Source: Pseudomonas oryzihabitans
GTDB taxonomy: Bacteria; Pseudomonadota; Gammaproteobacteria; Pseudomonadales; Pseudomonadaceae
Direction of reading: 5' to 3'
Assembly: GCF_024652905.1 (NCBI RefSeq)
Contig: NZ_CP102428.1
Span: forward strand, 322,501 to 386,500
DNA length: 64,000 nucleotides
Shown: piece by piece, positions 34,553 to 45,538 of the stretch
Layout: every line of letters begins with the position of its first letter
Position numbering within the stretch: the stretch's first letter is position 1
Made by a program: the position numbers and the translations under genes
Notes under the pieces: generated by a model
What the model was told of the DNA's origin: nothing
What the model saw: the letters and a program-made list of their open reading frames with translations, nothing else
Database searches by the model: none

Positions 34553-35035
34553 CTATCGCGGCCAATCGATGCCTTGGCCACTATCGCCCAGCCGCTTCTC
34601 CATGAACACACTCAACGGATCCTCCCGATACGCCCCAAAAGGACCACGCCGCTGGTAACCCGCTGACTCATAAAGCCTCAAGGCCTCCGGCTGATAGGGC
34701 CCCGTTTCCAGTCGTGCCAACTCACACCCGCGGCCTGCCGCTTCACGCTCCAGCTCCGCCAGCAGGCGACCGCCCAGCCCTTGCCCGCGAGCCTTGGGGC
34801 TCACATACATCCGCTTGATCTCGCCATAGCCCTCATGCAGCACCATGGCGCCACAGCCCAGCGCGTGACCGCCGTCATCGCGGGCGACCAGGAACAGCAC
34901 GTTCGGCTGCATGAGCGATGCGAGATCCAGCGCATGGCGGCTTTCAGGTGGATAGAGGCCGTCCTGATAGGCATCCAGTTCGGCGATCAGGGCGATCATC
35001 TCGGGTTGGTCGGGGGATTCGAGGGCGATGGGCAT
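34553..35035 (-). CDS. GNAT-family N-acetyltransferase
   Basis: This 160-residue protein has the GNAT fold, with the acetyl-CoA loop [22 protein letters not shown] (~80-101) and the later RLYESAGYQRRGPFG. The substrate is unknown. CGGAG lies just before the ATG at 35035, preferred to an upstream in-frame ATG at 35062. Its stop is 5 bp from the end of the tandem repeat. Confidence 0.88.
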   Translation of the reverse strand: MPIALESPDQPEMIALIAELDAYQDGLYPPESRHALDLASLMQPNVLFLVARDDGGHALGCGAMVLHEGYGEIKRMYVSPKARGQGLGGRLLAELEREAAGRGCELARLETGPYQPEALRLYESAGYQRRGPFGAYREDPLSVFMEKRLGDSGQGIDWPR

Positions 35036-35083
35036 GGTGGCTCCGGTCAGGCAGTCGCCCAAGCCTAAGCCATCAGCGCGCCT

Positions 35084-36217
35084 TCATCCCAGACTCATCC
35101 GCAAGCCATCCCGCCCGCCACGCTTGGCGGCGTAGAGGGCACCGTCCCCGCGCTCCAGCAAGGCCGCCAGGTTTTCCGGCGGCTGATCGAACAGCACCGC
35201 GCCGATGCTCAGGGTGACGGGCTCGGGCGTCCGCAGGCGCTGCGCCGCCAGCTGGTTGAAGCGCTGGCGCAGTGTGTCTGCCAAACGCACGACATCCGCA
35301 TCGGCCGCCTCACCCAGCAGCACCACGAATTCATCGCCCCCCAGCCGGGCGGCCAGCGCCTGGCGGGGCAGGGAGGTGCGCAATAGGTCGCTCAGGGCGA
35401 TCAGCAGGCCGTCACCCGCGGCGTGGCCATGGAGGTCGTTCACCAGCTTGAAGTTGTCCAGATCGATCAGCAGCAGGGCGCCGGGTCGAGCCGGGGTCGC
35501 CTGGCTGAACAGTCGTGGCGCCTCGGCTTCCAGGGCGCGGCGATTATGCAGACCGGTCAGGGGATCGCTGCCGGCCAGGCGCTCGATATGCTGCTCGCGG
35601 CGATAGCGCACCGTGCCGGTCATCGACAGGGCGATCAGCATCACCGCCATCACCCCCTCCACCAGGGAGATCTGGATGATGACGCCGCGATAGACCGCCA
35701 GATCGATCAGGCTGCCGGGGGTGAGCGGCGGAATCATCTTGATCAGATAGAAGAGTCCATGGATCAGCAGCACCGCGCGCAGCTGCCGCTCTCCGGCATT
35801 GCGCCGGCGCAGCAGCAGGCTCGCCCGTATCGCCAGGATGCCGATCATGAGCGACTGCACCACCAGCAGCACCTTGGACCACCATGGCTCGTTGGGCAGC
35901 AGCAACATCCCGAGCCAGATCGCAACGAAGGCCCACCAGCCCAGACTCAAACGCCGCGCCGTGAAGCGCGCCACGCCGATCAGAAAGAGCCCATGCACGA
36001 AGATCAGCAGTCCATTGGCGAACCAGATGCCCACCAGCAGCAGTCCCTGGCTGCGCAACAGCGCCAGGGTGCTACCCACGCAAATCAGGGCGAAACCCGT
36101 GCTCCAGTACAGCAGCGCCGACTCGCGCACCGATCGCCACTCGATGGCCAGATAGCCCGCCGCGGCAGCCGCTAGGGCGATGGTGAGGGTCAGCATGGTG
36201 GGGGCATCGAGTGCCAT
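35084..36217 (-). CDS. Membrane-bound diguanylate cyclase (GGDEF)
   Basis: This 377-residue protein has about six to seven N-terminal membrane helices (~10-200) and a GGDEF domain starting GSDPLTGLHNRRAL. The active site LGGDEFVVLL and LLIDLDNFKLVNDLHGHAAGD are intact, so it should make cyclic di-GMP. The RxxD inhibition site is missing. The start at 36217 (MALDAPTMLTL) places the first helix at the N-terminus. It lies 48 bp upstream of the GNAT gene on the same strand. Confidence 0.9.
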   Translation of the reverse strand: MALDAPTMLTLTIALAAAAAGYLAIEWRSVRESALLYWSTGFALICVGSTLALLRSQGLLLVGIWFANGLLIFVHGLFLIGVARFTARRLSLGWWAFVAIWLGMLLLPNEPWWSKVLLVVQSLMIGILAIRASLLLRRRNAGERQLRAVLLIHGLFYLIKMIPPLTPGSLIDLAVYRGVIIQISLVEGVMAVMLIALSMTGTVRYRREQHIERLAGSDPLTGLHNRRALEAEAPRLFSQATPARPGALLLIDLDNFKLVNDLHGHAAGDGLLIALSDLLRTSLPRQALAARLGGDEFVVLLGEAADADVVRLADTLRQRFNQLAAQRLRTPEPVTLSIGAVLFDQPPENLAALLERGDGALYAAKRGGRDGLRMSLG

Positions 36218-36407
36218 GGGCGAATCGGACCTGTCTGGATACGAGAAGGGCGCTCCCTGCCGGGGGCGAGCACACGCCAAGGCGGAGCCGCACCGCAGTC
36301 TTATCGACACGGCAGGCGCGGGCTTGAGGCAGAGGATTGCGCGCCATGATGACGGGCCGATAAAGCTAATTCAAACCTGACCTGAGGCTTGCCAGGCGGA
36401 CCGTCCG

Positions 36408-37457
36408 TTACTGGGGTTTCACCAGCGTCCGAATCGCCGATGCCGGCAACCGCGCCATGCTGCCATCCGCCAGCCGCAGCACGAAGGCCTCGCCCAGTGA
36501 CCAGACCACCTGTACCTCCTTGAGCACGCACTGGTCATCGGTGGGCAGCACCCTCGCCTGGTCCTTGGCGCAATAGGCGGTATCCAGCACGATAGCTTTG
36601 GCTTGGTAGTTACCCAGGCCCAGCGTCTTGACCATGGTCTCGGGCAGGGTGGTGAGCACCCCGCTATAGCCGGCCAGAAAGAGGGCGAAGAACAGGGAAA
36701 ACATCATCGCGGCCTTCCAGCCAGCGATGAAGATCATGGAGGTCATCGTCACGACGAAAGCAATGGCGAGAGGCGCGGCGCAAAGCGTTGCCCATTTGGT
36801 AAGGAGAGGCCACTCGTTCACCAGTGGATAGGCCTTGCCCAGCATCCAGACGATGAAGTAGCCGACGACCATTACCGGGACATACGCTTGCCAGACGAAC
36901 TTCAAGAAGCTGAAAGAAGGCAGCGCGAACAGCCATTGAACAACGACACCTGCCACTAGTGTGATAAGTACGGGAGCCAACAGTGAAACGCCTAGGAATA
37001 GCTCCGGGTCAATGAAGAACAGAATAATTGCATCGCTCAGCCCTATTAGTAGATAAGGCACGAAGAATACAAGTGCCATCAATAGCATGAGTTTGCGAAA
37101 GCGACCTTCACCGCGATAGGGCAGGGCGTAGATGATGTCTTCCTTGATCGCCGGCGTATTGATGAAGCCGTAATAGACCCAAGCTCCTGGTAGGAATAGC
37201 GCGGCAACGAAGGCGCCTATGGTCAGAAAGCCCATGCAGGCGGCCGCCAGCAGCAGTGACGAAAACTGGAAGAGATCGAAGCTGGGATAGAAGTGATTGC
37301 GGGCGAAATAGGCCAGGAACATCCCGAAGCCTAGGGTCGGCGGTAGTACCTTGGCCAGCAGCGAGGCATGGTGCCGCAGGGCGGTGCCGAAGAACGCGAG
37401 GATGAAATCGAAGACGGCATCCGTGTCGGTAGCGGGTTGGTCGGTCCAGCGGGGCAT
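36408..37457 (-). CDS. Unrecognised multi-pass membrane protein
   Basis: This 349-residue protein has about seven hydrophobic segments (roughly residues 15-270) and a C-terminal soluble tail of ~75 residues (VLDTAYCAKDQARVLPTDDQCVLKEVQVVWSLGEAFVLRLADGS) that resembles a small beta-rich domain and has two Cys. I do not recognise a family. It is downstream of the AIPR gene on the same strand, 180 bp away, and its GC content is intermediate, with an AT-richer middle (36.7-37.15 kb). Functional linkage to AIPR is possible but unproven. Confidence 0.75.
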   Translation of the reverse strand: MPRWTDQPATDTDAVFDFILAFFGTALRHHASLLAKVLPPTLGFGMFLAYFARNHFYPSFDLFQFSSLLLAAACMGFLTIGAFVAALFLPGAWVYYGFINTPAIKEDIIYALPYRGEGRFRKLMLLMALVFFVPYLLIGLSDAIILFFIDPELFLGVSLLAPVLITLVAGVVVQWLFALPSFSFLKFVWQAYVPVMVVGYFIVWMLGKAYPLVNEWPLLTKWATLCAAPLAIAFVVTMTSMIFIAGWKAAMMFSLFFALFLAGYSGVLTTLPETMVKTLGLGNYQAKAIVLDTAYCAKDQARVLPTDDQCVLKEVQVVWSLGEAFVLRLADGSMARLPASAIRTLVKPQ

Positions 37458-37575
37458 GGGGTCGTCCTTGATCGGAAGTACCAGAACGCCTGGTTTCCGT
37501 ATTGAAACTTAATCTGTCACTCGAATAGGCATAAGCGACTAAAGCTTATAGAGTTCTAGACTTAATGATCTATCA

Positions 37576-37599
37576 ATGGACAATTTTTCAATTGTCCAT
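37576..37599. terminator. Perfect 10-bp hairpin after the AIPR gene
   Basis: ATGGACAATT (37576-37585) and AATTGTCCAT (37590-37599) flank TTTC, giving a GAAA tetraloop on the minus-strand transcript, 38 bp past the AIPR stop. It may end or protect the AIPR mRNA; no T-run follows on that strand. Confidence 0.4.
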
Positions 37600-37637
37600 G
37601 CTGTCAGAATTAACATGTGGCTGTGATTACCGCTGTG

Positions 37638-39365
37638 TTATTTTTTTATGGTGTTTCTCATGATCTCTTTAAGTTCCGAAGTGTGTAATGAGCGCTTTAA
37701 ACGATCCTTTGTTGCCCATCCGCCTGCTTCAATTATATTCTTGCAATTTTCAAAGTATTGGAAGTAATCGTCTCTGGGTTTATTTAATTCCTCAATGATA
37801 TTGAGGCAGTACTTCGTAATTTTTTTTGAATTAAGTTCTGGAGACTTGTCTGCTCCGTTAATTACATATTTTAGTAGCATGAGGCTATGCCAGCGGTATT
37901 TCCCAAAATTTCCTGGGAATTTCTTACTGTTGAAGAGTCTATTGAACTTATATAGCGCTAATGTTGCGCAATAATAAGCGATTTCATTTTGGTTGTCTTC
38001 GAAAAGTTGACTTCCTGATTGTTCGAAAATTTGCGTTGGGTAACTCGCGGCAGTATGGGGAACCTCTAAGAACATTGATGCAAATGCTCGTGCAACAGAT
38101 CGAATGTCAAAAACTTTGGTTTCTAGTATACCTCTTCCTGAATATTGATTTTCTCTCCTCTCAAAATATATTTTCGAGTCTTCGGTAGTGTCATCATTCC
38201 AGCTATTAAAATAGCTTTCCACCGACTTTGATTTTGACTTCAAGGAAAGAAATTTCTCGTTGGAGACATGGCTTTGATTATTTGTTGCTTCAACGATTTT
38301 GTTGATAATTTCCTGATTATCAACTTCAATGACCTTTGCGGTTATCATTGTGTTGCTGTCAATTAAGTCATAGTTTCGATACAGAACATGACTGGTTTGA
38401 CAGCCATTCACTATTTGATAGTTGAATAAGCTAATAGAATCGCTTTGCACCCGAACATCTGGCGATACGATAGTTATGCCGTTATTTAGAAGCGCAAAGT
38501 ATTCTTGAGAGTTCTGGCTAGCGAGAGTGCTTCGGATTTCTGAATTAACGTCATTGTCTTCGCCGAGATAGGCTCGAACGTTTTCGTCAAATATACCCCC
38601 GCGCATTTTTCCATCTTCTGCTTTGAGTAGAGAGTCTACAAAATTTCTTGCGGGAATAATGGAGATATAGGATTCTTCTACTCCATTCATTTCGTTGTAA
38701 GGCACATACCCTTTGACTTTGACAACTGCCTCAACAGGTTGGTGAATTGAGCTCCAGAGTTTTATCAGCTCATCTCTGTCAATTTTTAAGCTTGTAACTT
38801 TATTGAAGAATCCAGTTGCTTTTATCTTCTTTTCAGTTGTTTTTAGTGCAGCGTTTAGCTCTTTTGTATCTGGCCAGGTCCCTGTAGCAACAAAATAGGT
38901 GGTTGCATTTGGCTTCCCGTTCTTAACTCTATCTACGTTATCAACTACAGCTTCAAATATGCGGCGCGCTTCAGAAAGTACATCGTCTTGAGGGAATTCC
39001 GATTCGTCACAAGAAAAATCAAAAACGCCCTCGCCAAAGTTTGTTATTTCTTTTTTTTCAAAGCTTTCAGATGTTTTGGATTGAATGAAAACAAAATCAA
39101 TTTCAATGCTTCTTTTGTGACTTTTAAATAGAGCCTCAATCTCATCCACAGTTGTAATGATTTCAGAGTCTGCAATGATTGCTACTCCATCGATTCCAGC
39201 GTCATCTTCATCGGTTGTGACGTCTCGAATATCAAATTTTCCTGAGTAGAATCGACTGATTAGACAGTGGTTTGCAAACATTTCAAATTGATGTTCTGCG
39301 TTTAAGTCAAGAAGCTCTTTTTCTGTAGCAAATTTCTTTAAATGTGTCTGGATAATACGATGCAT
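37638..39365 (-). CDS. AIPR-family (abortive infection phage resistance) protein, candidate solo defence gene
   Basis: This 575-residue protein belongs to the AIPR family (Pfam name: abortive infection phage resistance). The hallmark block YFALLNNGITIVSPD...YQIVNGCQTSHVLYRN lies near residues 285-335 and VEATNNQSHVS near 365. The N-terminal region looks like a PD-(D/E)XK nuclease core: AGIDGVAII near residue 57 and IDFVFIQSK near 90-98 (D...QxK). Base composition is strongly AT-rich (AAA, TTT, ATA codons), unlike all neighbours, which indicates horizontal acquisition. GGAG lies ~8 bases before the ATG, just behind the nrdB terminator. Membership is well supported; anti-phage activity is inferred. 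Confidence 0.85.
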   Translation of the reverse strand: MHRIIQTHLKKFATEKELLDLNAEHQFEMFANHCLISRFYSGKFDIRDVTTDEDDAGIDGVAIIADSEIITTVDEIEALFKSHKRSIEIDFVFIQSKTSESFEKKEITNFGEGVFDFSCDESEFPQDDVLSEARRIFEAVVDNVDRVKNGKPNATTYFVATGTWPDTKELNAALKTTEKKIKATGFFNKVTSLKIDRDELIKLWSSIHQPVEAVVKVKGYVPYNEMNGVEESYISIIPARNFVDSLLKAEDGKMRGGIFDENVRAYLGEDNDVNSEIRSTLASQNSQEYFALLNNGITIVSPDVRVQSDSISLFNYQIVNGCQTSHVLYRNYDLIDSNTMITAKVIEVDNQEIINKIVEATNNQSHVSNEKFLSLKSKSKSVESYFNSWNDDTTEDSKIYFERRENQYSGRGILETKVFDIRSVARAFASMFLEVPHTAASYPTQIFEQSGSQLFEDNQNEIAYYCATLALYKFNRLFNSKKFPGNFGKYRWHSLMLLKYVINGADKSPELNSKKITKYCLNIIEELNKPRDDYFQYFENCKNIIEAGGWATKDRLKRSLHTSELKEIMRNTIKK

Positions 39366-39380
39366 TTAAGACTCCAAAAC

Positions 39381-39406
39381 AAAGGCCCCGCACTGGCGGG
39401 GCCTTT
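39381..39406. terminator. Rho-independent terminator of nrdAB
   Basis: AAAGGCCCCGC (39381-39391), loop ACTG, GCGGGGCCTTT (39396-39406) form an 11-bp stem that ends in T/A runs on both strands. It lies 62 bp past the nrdB stop and 15 bp before the AIPR start codon. Confidence 0.85.
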
Positions 39407-39468
39407 AAATTGCGATCCCAACATCCATGGCAGGTGTTAGGTCAATCTACTCTGTGAAGAGCGTCACA

Positions 39469-40719
39469 TCAATCCCAGCTCAACGCCCCACCGGTCTGAT
39501 ACTCGATCACGCGGGTCTCGAAGAAGTTCTTCTCCTTCTTCAGGTCCATGATCTCGCTCATCCAGGGGAAGGGGTTGGTGGCGCCCGGGTATTCTTCCTT
39601 GAGGCCGATCTGGGTCAGGCGGCGGTTGGCGATGAACTTGAGGTAGTCCTCCATCATCGCCGCGTTCATGCCGAGGACGCCGCGGGGCATGGTGTCGCGG
39701 GCGTATTCGATCTCCAGCTGGGTGCCCTGGAGGATCATCTGGGTGGCTTCGTCCTTCATCTGGGCATCCCAGAGGCTCGGGTTCTCGATCTTGATCTGGT
39801 TGATCATGTCGATGCCGAAGTTCAGGTGCATGGATTCGTCACGCAGGATGTACTGGAACTGTTCGGCGGTGCCGGTCATCTTGTTGCGGCGACCCATGGA
39901 GAGGATCTGGGTGAAGCCGCAATAGAAGAAGATGCCTTCCAGTACGCAGTAGTAGGCGATCAGGTTCTTGAGGAACTGGCGATCGGTCTCCGGGGTGCCG
40001 GTCTTGAACTCGGGGTCGGAGATGGAACGGGTGTATTTCAGGCCCCAGCTCGCCTTCTTCGCGACGCTCGGGATCTCGTGGTACATGTTGAAGATCTCGC
40101 CTTCATCCATGCCCAGCGACTCGATGCAGTACTGGTAGGCGTGGGTGTGGATCGCCTCTTCGAAGGCCTGGCGCAGGATGTACTGGCGGCACTCGGGGTT
40201 GGTGATCAGGCGGTAGACGGCCAGCACCAGGTTGTTGGCGACCAGGGAGTCGGCGGTGGAGAAGAAGCCGAGGTTGCGCTTGACGATGCGGCGTTCGTCC
40301 TCGGTGAGGCCGTCCGCGCTCTTCCAGGTCGCGATGTCGGCGTTCATGTTCACTTCCTGGGGCATCCAGTGGTTGGCGCAACCATCCAGATACTTCTGCC
40401 AGGCCCAGTCGTACTTGAAGGGCACGAGCTGGTTGAGGTCGGCGCGGGCGTTGATCATCTGCTTGTCGCCGACGTGCACGCGCGCGGAGGAACCTTCCAG
40501 GTCGTCCAGGCCTTCCTGGATGTCCAGCTCGTTCAGCGCGGCCTTGGCGCGGGCCACTGCATCGGAGTCGTCGGCGGACAGGGCGCGGGCGTCATGGACC
40601 AGGGCGTCGCCCTCGGAGTCCAGGCGCTCGGTCTGGGCGGGCGCCTGCTGGCCAGCGGCCTGCGCGGGCTTGGCGGGGGTGGCGTCGTCGTCTTTGTCGA
40701 ATTCTTCCCAGTTCAGCAT
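39469..40719 (-). CDS. nrdB: Class Ia ribonucleotide reductase beta subunit
   Basis: This 416-residue R2 protein holds the diiron-tyrosyl radical cofactor. Visible features are the iron-ligand helices: [44 protein letters not shown] (EEAIHxH), [14 protein letters not shown], and [12 protein letters not shown] ~70-residue acidic N-terminal extension ([17 protein letters not shown]...) precedes the core, as in other pseudomonads. It follows nrdA with a 180-bp gap holding repeats and makes dNTPs together with NrdA. Confidence 0.97.
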   Translation of the reverse strand: MLNWEEFDKDDDATPAKPAQAAGQQAPAQTERLDSEGDALVHDARALSADDSDAVARAKAALNELDIQEGLDDLEGSSARVHVGDKQMINARADLNQLVPFKYDWAWQKYLDGCANHWMPQEVNMNADIATWKSADGLTEDERRIVKRNLGFFSTADSLVANNLVLAVYRLITNPECRQYILRQAFEEAIHTHAYQYCIESLGMDEGEIFNMYHEIPSVAKKASWGLKYTRSISDPEFKTGTPETDRQFLKNLIAYYCVLEGIFFYCGFTQILSMGRRNKMTGTAEQFQYILRDESMHLNFGIDMINQIKIENPSLWDAQMKDEATQMILQGTQLEIEYARDTMPRGVLGMNAAMMEDYLKFIANRRLTQIGLKEEYPGATNPFPWMSEIMDLKKEKNFFETRVIEYQTGGALSWD

Positions 40720-40768
40720 GGGGTGTCTCCTGGGTGGCTGTGCGGTGGGGGCGGGGCGGCGGGCCCTC

Positions 40769-40899
40769 ACCCTAGCCCTCTCCCGGAGGGAGAGGGGATA
40801 AGAGTGGTGCGCGGGTGCGGGATTTGGCCCTCACCCTAGCCCTCTCCCAGGGGGAGAGGGGATAAAGAGCAGCCCTCTACTGGGAGAGGGCTTGGGGTG

Positions 40900-40900
<1 letters not shown>
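40769..40900. repeat. CCCTCTCCC palindromic repeats between nrdA and nrdB
   Basis: CCCTCACCCTAGCCCTCTCCCGGAGGGAGAGGGGATAA (from 40770) and CCCTCACCCTAGCCCTCTCCCAGGGGGAGAGGGGATAA (from 40829) are near-identical units, ~59 bp apart, followed by a partial inverted third unit (AGCCCTCTACTGGGAGAGGGCT, 40871-40892). Each can form a stem of CCCTCTCCC with GGGAGAGGG. They may tune nrdB expression relative to nrdA. Confidence 0.7.
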
Positions 40901-43815
<2,915 letters not shown>

Positions 43816-44085
43816 GCGGAACTCCCTTGATCGGAAAGAGGGGATCGTCGGCGAGCCGGCGATCCGGAAGAGTGTTGGCCCTGGGCCTGCGCGACGACTG
43901 CCTGTCGCGCCATTAGCAATGAAGATTCCAACGAAAAGCCGTATCGGCACCGATTCCCGAGGGAGCCGGCGTTCGGGGTCAGGGACCCTGGAAATTCATG
44001 ATTCGGGCGACAGGATAAGCCCTCCTCGCTAGGGAAGACAGTCTTGACAGAGGGGTGTTTCGCCGTCCCAGGCTATACCGACGAA

Positions 44086-44133
44086 CTGCTATATATGGTG
44101 GTGCGGGGGTGCAAAGGCCACTAGATGTCGCGT
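44086..44133 (-). promoter_or_regulatory. Paired NrdR boxes upstream of nrdA
   Basis: Box 1 (44086-44101) is CTGCTATATATGGTGG; box 2 (44118-44133) is CCACTAGATGTCGCGT. Against the NrdR consensus acaCwATATAtwGtgt, the first keeps the ATATAT core with C and G flanks, the second matches 11 of 16. Their 32-bp spacing (three turns) is the normal arrangement for NrdR pairs. They lie ~270 bp upstream of the nrdA start. Confidence 0.65.
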
Positions 44134-44149
44134 TTGTCACGTTTTCAGC

Positions 44150-44169
44150 TGTGGATAAGACGTGGATAA
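44150..44169 (+). promoter_or_regulatory. Two DnaA boxes upstream of nrdA
   Basis: TGTGGATAA (44150-44158) is a perfect DnaA R-box (TTATCCACA in reverse), and CGTGGATAA (44161-44169) differs at one base. They are in the same orientation and 11 bp apart, next to the NrdR boxes. E. coli nrdAB also has DnaA boxes that tie expression to replication initiation. Confidence 0.65.
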
Positions 44170-44420
44170 GCTGTTCGGGACTGGGGGGTATCCTGGGGGT
44201 GGTACCCGGTCAGTGCGCGTGAAGGCTGGGATCAGAGCGAGGTGGTCAAATAACGTACAACGTGGCGGAACCGGCATGACAAAAGCGTCGAGGGATATAC
44301 CGGTTCGCTATGAGCACTTTCTCCACCATAAGAAAACGTTCGATGGCCGCTGCGACGTTCTGCCCCGGCCAACCTCCGCGGACCTCATCGACCAGAGAAC
44401 CCTTCCTCTGTAGGCATCCC

Positions 44421-45161
44421 TCAGTGCCGAGGCGCGACCAGCGTCAGCAACCGCTGTTGCTCGTCCAGGCGGAAGTGACCGCGCAGGGATGTCCCGGCGG
44501 ACCAGCGCGGCGAGAGATCGAGCAGCAGACGGATGTCGAAGGTACCGCCGGGATCGGTGCCAAGGATCTCGGCATCCTGGAAGAAGAACATCTGCCCGAC
44601 CTGGGGGTGCAGCGCCTTGAACAGACTTTCCTTGGCGGAAAACGCCAGGGTGATGGCAAAGGCCTGCCGATCTTCGTCCAACGCCTGCACGCTTTCCCGT
44701 TCGGCCGGGGTGAGGATCTGGTCGGCCAGACGTAGGGCCTTGGCCGGTTCGAGCAGATTCTCCACATCCAGACCGAGACCCTGGTAGTCCCGGGCGCTGC
44801 CCACCACCGCGGCTGCCCAGCCATGGCTATGGGTGATGGCGCCGACCCAGCCGGTCGGCCAGGCGGGTCCGCGGTCCGTGGTGCGATGACCGGGCACCGC
44901 AGCAGTACCGCTCAGCTGGCGCAGCGCCTCGCGAGCGCAGAGACGACCGGCCAGGTACTCGGCCTGGCGCTTGGCCACGGCGCGGCGGATGTTGTCCGGA
45001 GGCAGGGCGCCCAGGCGCAGGGCGTCGCGCTCGAAGCTCACCTGGGCGGGATCGAAACGGCAGTGCAGCAGGCTCAGGGAGGCAAGTTCCGCCGCCAGGG
45101 GCGGTAGCAGCTCGGGCGCTGTGCAGCAGCCGGGCAGGTCGGCGGGGGGCAAGACAGGCAT
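44421..45161 (-). CDS. pcpS: 4'-phosphopantetheinyl transferase (PcpS/EntD type)
   Basis: This 246-residue Sfp/EntD-superfamily enzyme moves phosphopantetheine from CoA to carrier proteins. Motifs: RGPAWPTGWVGAITHSHGW (P1/P1a region, near 118-135), LGLDVENL (Mg2+-binding D-x-E, ~150), and FSAKESLFKALHP (~195). In P. aeruginosa PcpS is the broad-range single PPTase for fatty-acid, siderophore and NRPS carriers, and it lies near nrdAB there too. It is probably a single gene facing the dctA control region. Confidence 0.9.
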   Translation of the reverse strand: MPVLPPADLPGCCTAPELLPPLAAELASLSLLHCRFDPAQVSFERDALRLGALPPDNIRRAVAKRQAEYLAGRLCAREALRQLSGTAAVPGHRTTDRGPAWPTGWVGAITHSHGWAAAVVGSARDYQGLGLDVENLLEPAKALRLADQILTPAERESVQALDEDRQAFAITLAFSAKESLFKALHPQVGQMFFFQDAEILGTDPGGTFDIRLLLDLSPRWSAGTSLRGHFRLDEQQRLLTLVAPRH

Positions 45162-45538
45162 CTCAGCCGACTACTCGTGGAGGGTAGCTACGGATCACGA
45201 CAGGCTCCGAGGGAAGGGCGCGCAAAGGATAGCCGACTACCGGCTCTGGCTGGCGGAAAACCGCCTCGGATGGTGGGGGATTTCCGCCCCTTTTCGTCGG
45301 GTGGCGAGGTTCCGCCCGCCGCGGGCTACTAGACTTTTGGCTGAAAGGTGCATGAAAGCTGGCCTTTTGATTGCGCAGCCAAAAGTGGAACGACGATTGC
45401 TTAGGTTTAGCCAGATACTGGCGTCACCGTCGCGCGGCCGCCAGATCCACAACAAAAAGCTCTCAGGATGAGAGAGCCAACATCAGTCAGGTGCCCACTC
45501 AGACAGGACGTCAGGCAGTGGCCACAAGGGAAAGAGCC
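45162..45538. other. dctA control region, gene-free
   Basis: These 377 bp between pcpS and dctA hold no gene. The part from 45330 on has a 10-bp inverted repeat, CTTTTGGCTG (45334-45343) and CAGCCAAAAG (45376-45385), directly before a sigma-54 promoter. The first ~170 bp show nothing definite. Confidence 0.6.
45386..45401 (+). promoter_or_regulatory. Sigma-54 promoter of dctA
   Basis: TGGAACGACGATTGCT fits the sigma-54 consensus TGGCACGnnnnTTGCW with one mismatch; the GG (45387-45388) and GC (45399-45400) are exactly 10 bp apart. Transcription should start near 45412, ~127 bp before the dctA ATG. DctA genes are classically RpoN- and DctD-dependent. Confidence 0.75.

Larger units (their letters stand above)
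43816..44420. other. nrdA promoter region, gene-free
   Basis: These 605 bp between nrdA and pcpS have no gene I can support. They hold the NrdR-like box pair (44086-44133) and two DnaA boxes (44150-44169). The remainder toward pcpS (44170-44420) shows no clear structure. Confidence 0.65.

Noticed and set aside
39420-39465. TTGACC on the minus strand as a -35 element for the AIPR gene.
   Set aside because: No acceptable -10 hexamer occurs 16-19 bp downstream; the region before the start is occupied by the nrdB terminator.
44162-44413. An 83-codon plus-strand frame between nrdA and pcpS.
   Set aside because: No Shine-Dalgarno sequence, no similarity, and it begins inside the second DnaA box.
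45360-45375. TGGCCTTTTGATTGCG as a second sigma-54 promoter for dctA.
   Set aside because: GG-N10-GC spacing fits, but the match is poorer than the site 26 bp downstream and it lies within the arms of the inverted repeat.
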